Both the position numbers and the translations under genes were made by a program. A stretch of 6,611 bases of DNA from Spirochaetota bacterium (GTDB lineage: Bacteria; Spirochaetota; JAGLSM01): NCBI GenBank assembly GCA_023135745.1, contig JAGLSM010000123.1, forward strand, positions 1-6,611, in the 5' to 3' direction. The notes under the pieces were generated by a model. That model saw nothing but the letters and a program-made list of their open reading frames with translations, was not told where the DNA came from and did no database searches. The first letter of the stretch is position 1. The number at the start of each line of letters is the position of its first letter. Positions 1 through 5,249 of the stretch are shown here, in pieces.

Positions 1-4
1 CATG

Positions 5-39
5 CGCTTCATGGCGCACCGGATTGCACGGATGAAGCG
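5..39. repeat. 8-bp perfect inverted repeat overlapping the left ATCCG array
   Basis: CGCTTCAT at 5-12 is exactly complementary to ATGAAGCG at 32-39, separated by 19 bases. A competing smaller hairpin, TGCGC at 3-7 with GCGCA at 14-18 (loop of 6), shares the left arm, so only one of the two can form at a time. The element lies against the window edge and may continue to the left. The pairing is read directly. Whether it forms in RNA or DNA is unknown, and no U-rich run follows directly on the minus strand within the window. Confidence 0.5.
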
Positions 40-52
40 GATTTTACGGATC
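20..52 (-). repeat. ATCCG phased short-repeat array, copy A
   Basis: On the plus strand CGGAT occurs at 20-24, 29-33, 38-42 and 47-51, with an exact 9-base period and variable 4-base fillers. Read on the minus strand this is four ATCCG units. They align with units 2 to 5 of the copy at 1329-1373: both contain ATCCGT, a short A run and ATC(C/T)G, followed by ATCCGTG. The two copies are in opposite orientation and enclose the lipoprotein gene. It resembles a kind of short ATCCGTG-type intergenic repeat that I recall from many bacterial genomes, but I cannot name a family. The 53-119 stretch next to it holds a T-rich run and no recognisable feature. Confidence 0.6.
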
Positions 53-119
53 TTTTTTATTTTCTTTAGTCTGCTTTTTAGAGATACCTAACACGGAACC
101 TAAAAGGCGAATGCTTTAA

Positions 120-139
120 CAAGAGGAAACACCCTCTTG
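120..139 (-). terminator. possible weak terminator hairpin after the lipoprotein gene
   Basis: CAAGAGG at 120-126 pairs perfectly with CCTCTTG at 133-139, giving a 7-bp stem and 6-base loop, 15 bases past the lipoprotein stop codon. On the minus strand the sequence after the stem begins TTAAAGC, so the U run typical of an intrinsic terminator is poor. It may be a weak terminator or a 3'-end stabilising hairpin. Position and stem are directly seen; the function is inferred. Confidence 0.45.
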
Positions 140-154
140 AAAACTTGATCAGCT

Positions 155-1204
155 TTATTCTACTACAGTAAAAATTGCGTTTGTGCTATAAAGTTGATTG
201 TTAGTAGATGTCACAAGGACATCAATCCTATGCACTCCAGGACTTAAGTTGCTTCCTATGGTCACAGACTGGTTAGTTTCTCCGCTTAATGACAAACTGT
301 CAAGATACCATTGATAGGATTGAACCGGTTCACTAGGAGCAGCAATTACTGTCATATTTTGACCTTGTGTAAACGGATCTATAACACCTGATAAGGCTAT
401 CGATATTTGGTTGTTTGTTATATTTATAATAGGTTCACTTACAACATTAGTTAAATGGGCTTCTGTAATTTGTCCTGCTAGAATTCTAACTACTTGTGCT
501 GTCCCCCACATAGGTATTATATCATCTTTGAGTACTATAGACAGAGTATAATAATTTGCGTCTAAACTAGCATTTGAATATGAGGCTGTTTTATTATCAA
601 TAGTAAAACTAATGGATTGGGGACTGTCTCCTGCAGGTGTTAAGGTTCCTGTTACATTTGGATTTGCAAAATCATTAGTCCATGAAAAGGTAAAGTATAA
701 TGTTCCTTGGCCTTCTAAAGGATACATTGTTGTATTTAATGATGTAGTCAGATTTAAGTTAATAGCGGTAGTATTGGAACTATACGCAATATTAATACCA
801 TCAGGATTAAAGGCAGAAGATTTAATTATCCAGGGGCCTTCAAGCATATTATTAATTATAGCGTAACTTGTTCGTATATTTGTCAATGTTATACATGAAT
901 TATATGGGCCAGTAGCAATAATATCAATATGATCCACATCCATGTTAACATTTGGGACTATTGTTCGAGAAAGAGACAATGTATAATTAATTATTAATGA
1001 TCCATAACCAATATTGGTTGGAATGCTATTTGTTGCATTTGTGTTGGTTGTATAATTATTTGTATTAGTAAGATTAAAAACTGTTATATTTGTCTGGTTG
1101 TCATTAGATAATGGATTGTTTTCACTACAACCTAGAGATGCGAACATTATTATTGCAAATATAATTGATATTGAAAACGAATACAGGTATTTGATTCTTC
1201 TCAT
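155..1204 (-). CDS. predicted surface or periplasmic lipoprotein with Asn/Thr-rich tether and beta-sandwich (Ig-like) domains
   Basis: No specific function is recognised. The 349-residue product begins with a basic n-region (MRRIK), a hydrophobic stretch to about residue 22 and a lipobox SLGC with Cys26 as the lipidation site. Residues 27-66 form a low-complexity tether with 13 Asn and 9 Thr. Two beta-rich regions follow (about 69-160 and 167-251), the second ending in a WGTAQVVRILAGQIT stretch. The C-terminal region (about 263-349) has an Ig/PKD-like look, with YQWYLD near 297 and PGVHRIDV near 322. This layout resembles lipoproteins I recall from spirochaetes. Asn is 42 of 349 residues, unlike the neighbouring housekeeping proteins. 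The start at 1204 is chosen because GGGG lies 6 bases upstream; an in-frame ATG at 1216 would add four residues but has no ribosome-binding site. It has its own promoter and is flanked by inverted ATCCG arrays. It is probably membrane-anchored on the periplasmic side or cell surface. Confidence 0.85.
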   Translation of the reverse strand: MRRIKYLYSFSISIIFAIIMFASLGCSENNPLSNDNQTNITVFNLTNTNNYTTNTNATNSIPTNIGYGSLIINYTLSLSRTIVPNVNMDVDHIDIIATGPYNSCITLTNIRTSYAIINNMLEGPWIIKSSAFNPDGINIAYSSNTTAINLNLTTSLNTTMYPLEGQGTLYFTFSWTNDFANPNVTGTLTPAGDSPQSISFTIDNKTASYSNASLDANYYTLSIVLKDDIIPMWGTAQVVRILAGQITEAHLTNVVSEPIINITNNQISIALSGVIDPFTQGQNMTVIAAPSEPVQSYQWYLDSLSLSGETNQSVTIGSNLSPGVHRIDVLVTSTNNQLYSTNAIFTVVE

Positions 1205-1240
1205 TTTAAACCCCATTTTATTTTAATTTCATATAAATTC

Positions 1241-1269
1241 AGTATACATAATTTAATAAAAAATTGCAA
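1241..1269 (-). promoter_or_regulatory. sigma70-type promoter of the lipoprotein gene
   Basis: On the minus strand a -35 box TTGCAA (1264-1269, 4 of 6 consensus) is followed by a 17-base spacer and a -10 box TATACT (1241-1246, 5 of 6). Transcription would start near 1234, giving a leader of about 30 bases before the ATG at 1204. The surrounding sequence is very AT-rich, which favours melting but also makes chance matches more likely. No operator is recognised between the promoter and the repeat array at 1329-1373. Confidence 0.6.
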
Positions 1270-1328
1270 ATAAATCTATATTGCGAAACAGTAAAAAGTG
1301 TAATTATTCTAAATAGATAGAGTGTTTA

Positions 1329-1373
1329 ATCCGCGAAAATCCGTTAAAATCTGTCAGATCCGTGTTCTATCCA
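1329..1373 (+). repeat. ATCCG phased short-repeat array, copy B
   Basis: ATCCG or a one-base variant begins at 1329, 1339, 1349 (ATCTG), 1358 and 1369 (ATCCA), a period of 9 to 11 bases. It lies 6 bases beyond the radA stop codon and upstream of the lipoprotein promoter. It is inverted relative to copy A at 20-52. The units are too short and irregular for a CRISPR. On the minus strand a small ATCTGACAGAT palindrome followed by TTTT lies within it, but the stem is only 4 bp, so a terminator role is weakly supported. Confidence 0.6.
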
Positions 1374-1379
1374 ATCTAA

Positions 1380-2741
1380 TTATTGAGTAAAAACCAAATT
1401 AAAAGCAGTATCAAGTGAGTCAATAAAAACAAGCTCAATCCCTGTCATTTTTTTACAGTCATTCTGATTTGCTTTTGGAAGGATAACGGTTTTAAGACCC
1501 AGCCGTTTTGCCTGCTGTATTCTTTTAACAGGCTGTGAAATCCTTTTTAATTCGCCAAGGAGACTGATTTCTCCAAGAAAGATGGAATCCTTGTTAAGCG
1601 GAATGTTTTTAAAACTGCTTGCGATTGCCATTGCTACAGTTAAATCTACAGCAGGTTCAAATATTTTAAGTCCGCCTGTAACATTAACAAATATTTCCTT
1701 ATCAGCAATCTGCAGACCCGCAAACCGTTCAATTACAGCCTTTAGTCTTAATACAGAACTGGGATCAACTCCGTCAATGGTCCGTGATATATTGCCGTAA
1801 TTTCCTTCAGTAACAAGTGCCTGAATTTCGGCAATTATTACACGGTTTCCTTCAAGTGCCGCAGTTACAGCAGATCCGGGACCGGAAGAGGAGATTTCCT
1901 TTAAAAACAGGCTGGCAGGATCATTAACTTCCTTGAGTCCTTTTTCACCCATTATAAAAACCCCGATTTCATTTACATTTCCAAAGCGGTTTTTTACACT
2001 TCTTACAATTCTGATTTCCTTATCTCTTGATCCTTCAAAATAAAGCACAGTATCAACCATATGTTCAAGCGTTTTTGGACCGGCAAGAGAGCCGTCCTTT
2101 GTAACATGTCCGGTTATGATAACCGGTATATTGTGATTCTTTGCATGATTAACAATGATAGAAGTCGTTTCACGAACCTGTGTAATTGATCCCGGAGAGG
2201 AGGGTAGATCAGATGTATATACTGCCTGAATAGAATCGAATATTAATAAGGATGGATTTAAATCCTTTATGACTGGTATGATTTTTTCCATTTCTCCGGA
2301 TGAAACAATAAACAGGTCTTTTGAATCAACTCCTATTCTGATTGATCTCATTTTTAACTGCGACAGTGATTCCTCAGCGGAGATGTAAAGGACCTTTTGA
2401 TTTAATGATGCCATTCTTCCTGCAATCTGCAGTAGAAGTGTGGACTTGCCGATTCCGGGTTCCCCTCCAATAAGAGTAATGGCACCGGGAACTATACCTC
2501 CACCCATAAGTATATCTATTTCCCGGATACCTGAAGATATCCGGGAGGCATTTGATATAGGTATTTCTGTAAGACTTTCCGCGGATATTGGTTTTGTATC
2601 TGTAGATTTCAGCCCGTTATTTTTTGAGATTTTTTTTTCTATTAAGGAGTTCCATGAGAAACACTCCGGACATTTACCCATCCACTGAGCTGTTTCATGT
2701 CCGCATTCCTGACAAAAATAAATAATTTTGTCCTTTGCCAA
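1380..2741 (-). CDS. radA: DNA repair protein RadA (Sms), branch-migration helicase
   Basis: RadA is a hexameric RecA-like, DnaB-like ATPase that drives branch migration during homologous recombination. The 453-residue length is normal for the family. A four-cysteine zinc finger (Cys10, Cys13, Cys24, Cys27) opens the protein. Walker A (GGEPGIGKST) is at about 92-101, Walker B (LLIFDS) at 165-170, and the RadA-specific KNRFG motif at 250-254. The C-terminal Lon-protease-like domain spans about 270-453, including the family stretches SGPGS, VNVTGGLKIFEPAVDL and GEISLLGELKRIS. The start codon is TTG: it places the zinc finger at the usual distance from the N-terminus, the next Met (residue 21) would remove two of its cysteines, and AAGAGG lies 8 bases upstream. 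It begins 2 bases after the mlaD stop, so it is probably translationally coupled and is the last gene of the operon. The Lon-like domain reads NISR and GVDPSS where well-known homologues have NPRR and GxDxNR. Confidence 0.96.
   Translation of the reverse strand: MAKDKIIYFCQECGHETAQWMGKCPECFSWNSLIEKKISKNNGLKSTDTKPISAESLTEIPISNASRISSGIREIDILMGGGIVPGAITLIGGEPGIGKSTLLLQIAGRMASLNQKVLYISAEESLSQLKMRSIRIGVDSKDLFIVSSGEMEKIIPVIKDLNPSLLIFDSIQAVYTSDLPSSPGSITQVRETTSIIVNHAKNHNIPVIITGHVTKDGSLAGPKTLEHMVDTVLYFEGSRDKEIRIVRSVKNRFGNVNEIGVFIMGEKGLKEVNDPASLFLKEISSSGPGSAVTAALEGNRVIIAEIQALVTEGNYGNISRTIDGVDPSSVLRLKAVIERFAGLQIADKEIFVNVTGGLKIFEPAVDLTVAMAIASSFKNIPLNKDSIFLGEISLLGELKRISQPVKRIQQAKRLGLKTVILPKANQNDCKKMTGIELVFIDSLDTAFNLVFTQ
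2521..2546. repeat. 9-bp perfect inverted repeat inside radA
   Basis: TCCCGGATA at 2521-2529 is exactly complementary to TATCCGGGA at 2538-2546, with an 8-base loop. It falls about 200 bases into the radA reading frame, at roughly codons 66 to 74, just before the ATPase core. The stem is more GC-rich than the surroundings. It could form an mRNA hairpin, but no U run follows, so it is not a terminator. It may simply reflect codon choice. Confidence 0.4.
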
Positions 2742-2743
2742 AG

Positions 2744-3664
2744 TCAGTGCCTCTTATTTTTTTTCCAAAGAATTGAAGAAGGATCTTTCATTAATTTATA
2801 TGTAAGCCGTTTAAGATTATCAAAGATAAATTTAAGGTCAATCAGCATTTTTTTATCGTTAAAAATAGCCCCTGCAATTCCATTTTTTCCATTTAAAGCA
2901 GTGAGCAGTTTATTCATTTTTTGTGCTGAAACCTTTATGTCTATCAGTGTTTGAGGAAGCATTTTTCCGGCTGTTAATGCTATTTTCTGCATCTTTTTCA
3001 TAAGACTGCTGACATTTTTACCCACTCCCTTGAAATCATTGAGTATTAAATTTACTTTTACTACCGCGCTGTTAAGATTTTTAAATGTCTTTTTTATATC
3101 TGTTTTTGTTTTTGAAAGCAATAATTCAAGTGATGTCGTTGTATTCTTCATAGCCGTTCTAAGATCTTTTATTAGACCTCCGTTCTTACCGCCGCTAATA
3201 AGATTATTTAAATTTTCCATAAAAACACCAAATTGTTTAATGCTTGAATTTATAGAATGCGACGCGAATCCTGTAACACTGTCACCGTTTTTTAATAATT
3301 CTCCTGATCCTTTAACTGAAGAAACGGAGATAAATTTTTCACCTAGTATTGAAGAACTTGTTATACTTATTTCAGTTCCTCTTCTTATTTTAACTATTTT
3401 TTTCAGGTAAAGCTTAACTTTTACCCGGTTTTCGTCAATTTTCATATCTTCCACAAATCCAATTACTATCCCTTTTGCAAGCTTGACATCCGATCCTTTA
3501 CTGACCCCATCAAGAGAATTGAATGTCACGTATATATTATATCCGCCGCTTGAAAGCTGCATTCCCTTTATCATCCAATACGCGAAAACCATTAGAAGAA
3601 ACCCGGTAAAAACCAGGAGCCCGACCTTGATCTCGTTAAATTTGCTTTCATGCATTATTCTCAT
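2744..3664 (-). CDS. mlaD: MCE-family lipid-binding subunit of an MlaFED-type ABC transporter
   Basis: MlaD homologues are anchored in the inner membrane, project into the periplasm and form a hexameric ring with a lipid-conducting pore. Here a short cytoplasmic N-terminus precedes one transmembrane helix (about 14-32). A single MCE domain follows (about 41-115), with the typical GSDVKLAKGIVIGFVEDM segment and ILGEKFISV near its end. Residues about 135-295 look mostly helical and lysine-rich, with NLNNLI and KTFKNLN type heptad-like stretches, ending in DPSSILW. At 306 residues it is much longer than E. coli MlaD (183), and the excess is this tail. The start at 3664 is supported by GGAGA 6 bases upstream; an ATG three codons later is less well placed. 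It lies 17 bases after mlaF and 2 bases before radA. The family assignment is secure; the lipid and the direction of transport are not shown by the sequence. Confidence 0.92.
   Translation of the reverse strand: MRIMHESKFNEIKVGLLVFTGFLLMVFAYWMIKGMQLSSGGYNIYVTFNSLDGVSKGSDVKLAKGIVIGFVEDMKIDENRVKVKLYLKKIVKIRRGTEISITSSSILGEKFISVSSVKGSGELLKNGDSVTGFASHSINSSIKQFGVFMENLNNLISGGKNGGLIKDLRTAMKNTTTSLELLLSKTKTDIKKTFKNLNSAVVKVNLILNDFKGVGKNVSSLMKKMQKIALTAGKMLPQTLIDIKVSAQKMNKLLTALNGKNGIAGAIFNDKKMLIDLKFIFDNLKRLTYKLMKDPSSILWKKNKRH
2750..2755 (-). promoter_or_regulatory. ribosome-binding site deciding the TTG start of radA
   Basis: AAGAGG on the minus strand lies 8 bases before the TTG at 2739-2741. It sits within the final codons of mlaD, whose TGA stop (2744-2746) is between the site and the start. 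Ribosomes finishing mlaD would cover this site, which fits coupled translation. Confidence 0.65.
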
Positions 3665-3670
3665 AATTTA

Positions 3671-3675
3671 TCTCC
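3671..3675 (-). promoter_or_regulatory. ribosome-binding site of mlaD
   Basis: GGAGA on the minus strand lies 6 bases before the ATG at 3662-3664, inside the 17-base gap after mlaF. It is the best Shine-Dalgarno match in the operon. It selects the first of two nearby ATG codons (3664 rather than 3655). Confidence 0.7.
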
Positions 3676-3681
3676 GAAATC

Positions 3682-4455
3682 CTAAAATGGTCTGACACTG
3701 GTGATAGGACCATAGGCATCACCATTTATAAACTGTTTGACAAAGGTATTTTTTGACCGCCTTAAAACCGAAGGAGTATTCAATTCGATAACCTTCCCAT
3801 CATATAGCATCGCTATACGGTCAGAAATTTTATAGGCACTTACCATGTCATGTGTGACTGCTATAGAAGTAATGGCAAGTTCCTCCCTCAGATGTATAAT
3901 AAGATCATTAATCTGATCGGCATTTATAGGATCAAGACCGGTTGTAGGTTCATCATAAAGAATAATTTCCGGATCAGATGCAATTGCCCTTGCAAGACCA
4001 ACCCTCTTTTTCATTCCTCCGGAAAGTTCAGCAGGTTTCTGATGCGATATTCCATGAAGACCTACCAATGCAAGTTTCTCATCCACAAGTTTATCTATTT
4101 CTTTTTTTGAAAATGTTTTTGCTCTGATATGTTTAAATGCCACATTTTCTCCAACTGTAAGGGAGTCAAACAACGCGGCTCCCTGAAATAAGACGCCGAA
4201 CTTGCTACGGATGTTATCCAGAGTCTTTCCCCTTAGTGTAGTTATCGGTTCAGAATCAATAAATATTTCCCCTGCATCCGGAGTAAATAACCCAACAATA
4301 TGTTTTAGAAGGACTGATTTACCGCATCCGCTCTGACCAATTATAACGAGTGTTTCGCCGGAGAATATATCAAGATTAACATCCTTGAGAACAGACTTTC
4401 CTCCAAGGTCTTTTTTAATATTCCTTATTGATATTTTAACCTTTTTATTTTTCAT
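3682..4455 (-). CDS. mlaF: ATPase subunit of MlaFED-type phospholipid ABC transporter
   Basis: This cytoplasmic subunit hydrolyses ATP to power lipid movement through MlaE and MlaD. All core ABC motifs are present in 257 residues: Walker A GQSGCGKS (40-47), Q-loop Gln91 in a FQGAALFDSLTVGENVAF context typical of MlaF, signature LSGGM (144-148), Walker B IILYDEP (164-170), D-loop GLDP (173-176) and H-loop His202 in VTHD. The C-terminus carries the QFINGDAYGPI segment, matching the QF-x-x-G-x-x-x-GP tail of MlaF proteins, which in E. coli reaches over to the partner ATPase. The A-loop position, usually Phe or Tyr before the GGK turn, seems to be Leu17. It starts 3 bases after the mlaE stop with only a weak AGG 10 bases upstream, so coupled translation is likely. 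Confidence 0.95.
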   Translation of the reverse strand: MKNKKVKISIRNIKKDLGGKSVLKDVNLDIFSGETLVIIGQSGCGKSVLLKHIVGLFTPDAGEIFIDSEPITTLRGKTLDNIRSKFGVLFQGAALFDSLTVGENVAFKHIRAKTFSKKEIDKLVDEKLALVGLHGISHQKPAELSGGMKKRVGLARAIASDPEIILYDEPTTGLDPINADQINDLIIHLREELAITSIAVTHDMVSAYKISDRIAMLYDGKVIELNTPSVLRRSKNTFVKQFINGDAYGPITSVRPF

Positions 4456-4458
4456 ATT

Positions 4459-5235
4459 TTAAATACCTGTTGTCAATACTGAAGTGACTATATAATCAAA
4501 AAAGAGTATTGCCATACATATTGTAACAACTGATCTTGTTGTTGCACGCCCAACACCTTCAGCTCCGCCCATTGTCTTAAAGCCCTCATATGATGCTATA
4601 GTAGTAATGATTATTCCAAAAACAACCGATTTAATCAAGCCATTATATACATCTGCCATTGTAAGGAAACGGAGTGTCATATTTACATAATTGGCCTGGT
4701 TAAGACCTATTTCATTTATAGCTACAAACATTCCACCTAAAATTCCTACAATATCAGTAATAAGGGTTAGAATCGGAAGCATTATAATACCTGCTAACAC
4801 TCTTGGAACTACCAGATAGTGAATTGGATTTGCTGAAAGAGTAGTAAGCGCGTCCAGCTGTTCAGTAACCTTCATTGTACCTATTTCTGCCGTTATTCCG
4901 CTGCCTGCTCTGCCTGCAACCATGATAGCACAAAGAACCGGACCAAGTTCTCTTGTAAGTATCAGGGCAACAATACCGCCTACATATGTTTCTGTCCCCT
5001 TTATCCTTGTCATAAGGGCATAACCGGTCTGAAGTGCCAGAATAGCGCCTGTTGCAAGCGCAGTAAATATTATAACAGGAAGAGAGTCCCACCCAATCCT
5101 TACCATTTGCTGAAATAAAGATTTTGCCGGAAAAGGTTTTTTAAAAAAGGAAATAAAGGTTTTGTAAATGAGTAAATTAAACTCACCCAGCTGATGAAAA
5201 AAATTAAGGGTGTGACGACCGAGTAAGGCAAACAT
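4459..5235 (-). CDS. mlaE: permease subunit of MlaFED-type phospholipid ABC transporter
   Basis: MlaE is the inner-membrane core of the complex: it binds MlaF through cytoplasmic loops and hands lipid to the MlaD ring. The 258-residue length matches the family. An amphipathic N-terminal segment (about 8-45) precedes hydrophobic spans near 51-75, 83-107, 141-174, 197-215 and 234-256. The hallmark family stretch runs from about 94 to 130: TRELGPVL, then MVAGRAGSGITAEIGTMKV, then TEQLDAL. A second conserved loop, EGFKTMGGAEGVGRATTRSVV, lies at about 217-237. The start ATG overlaps the dnaB stop by one base (TAATG), and an AGGA lies 10 bases upstream within the last dnaB codons. No STAS protein (MlaB) is encoded nearby. 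Confidence 0.95.
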   Translation of the reverse strand: MFALLGRHTLNFFHQLGEFNLLIYKTFISFFKKPFPAKSLFQQMVRIGWDSLPVIIFTALATGAILALQTGYALMTRIKGTETYVGGIVALILTRELGPVLCAIMVAGRAGSGITAEIGTMKVTEQLDALTTLSANPIHYLVVPRVLAGIIMLPILTLITDIVGILGGMFVAINEIGLNQANYVNMTLRFLTMADVYNGLIKSVVFGIIITTIASYEGFKTMGGAEGVGRATTRSVVTICMAILFFDYIVTSVLTTGI

Positions 5236-5249
5236 TATCCGCCAGTCCT
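5233..5249 (-). promoter_or_regulatory. TAATG stop-start overlap and internal ribosome-binding site, dnaB/mlaE junction
   Basis: On the minus strand AGGA (5246-5249) precedes the overlapping TAA of dnaB (5235-5237) and ATG of mlaE (5233-5235), which share one base. This is a classic arrangement for termination-reinitiation. It ties production of the permease to translation of the helicase gene. Confidence 0.65.

Noticed and set aside
20..52. Possible CRISPR array
   Set aside because: The repeated word is 5 bases with 4-base fillers, far below CRISPR repeat and spacer lengths, and no cas gene is present.
612..866. Plus-strand open frame of 84 codons within the lipoprotein gene
   Set aside because: It lies antisense to a convincing gene, has no ribosome-binding site and no recognisable domain. 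Other plus-strand frames (1582-1800, 2440-2688, 2697-2954, 3030-3410, 3483-3695, 3850-4110, 5263-5610, 5746-5973) fail for the same reasons.
155..1216. Longer lipoprotein start at 1216
   Set aside because: The upstream sequence is A/T only with no Shine-Dalgarno match, whereas the ATG at 1204 has GGGG 6 bases upstream and gives a cleaner signal peptide n-region.
1380..2741. RadA read as an active Lon-type protease
   Set aside because: The C-terminal domain is Lon-like only in fold, as in all RadA proteins, and the N-terminal zinc finger and KNRFG motif define it as RadA.
3483..3488. TTGACA on the plus strand inside mlaD as an antisense promoter
   Set aside because: No TATAAT-like sequence lies at the proper distance; the sequence there is C-rich.
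4471..4476. TTGACA on the minus strand at the mlaE/mlaF junction as a -35 box
   Set aside because: At 16 to 18 bases downstream the hexamers are TGAAAA, GAAAAA and AAAAAT, with no acceptable -10 box.
4862..5092. Minus-strand frame of 76 codons inside mlaE
   Set aside because: It is in another frame of a well-conserved permease gene, and the translation is cysteine- and arginine-rich with no domain. The 5324-5506 frame inside dnaB is a similar shadow.
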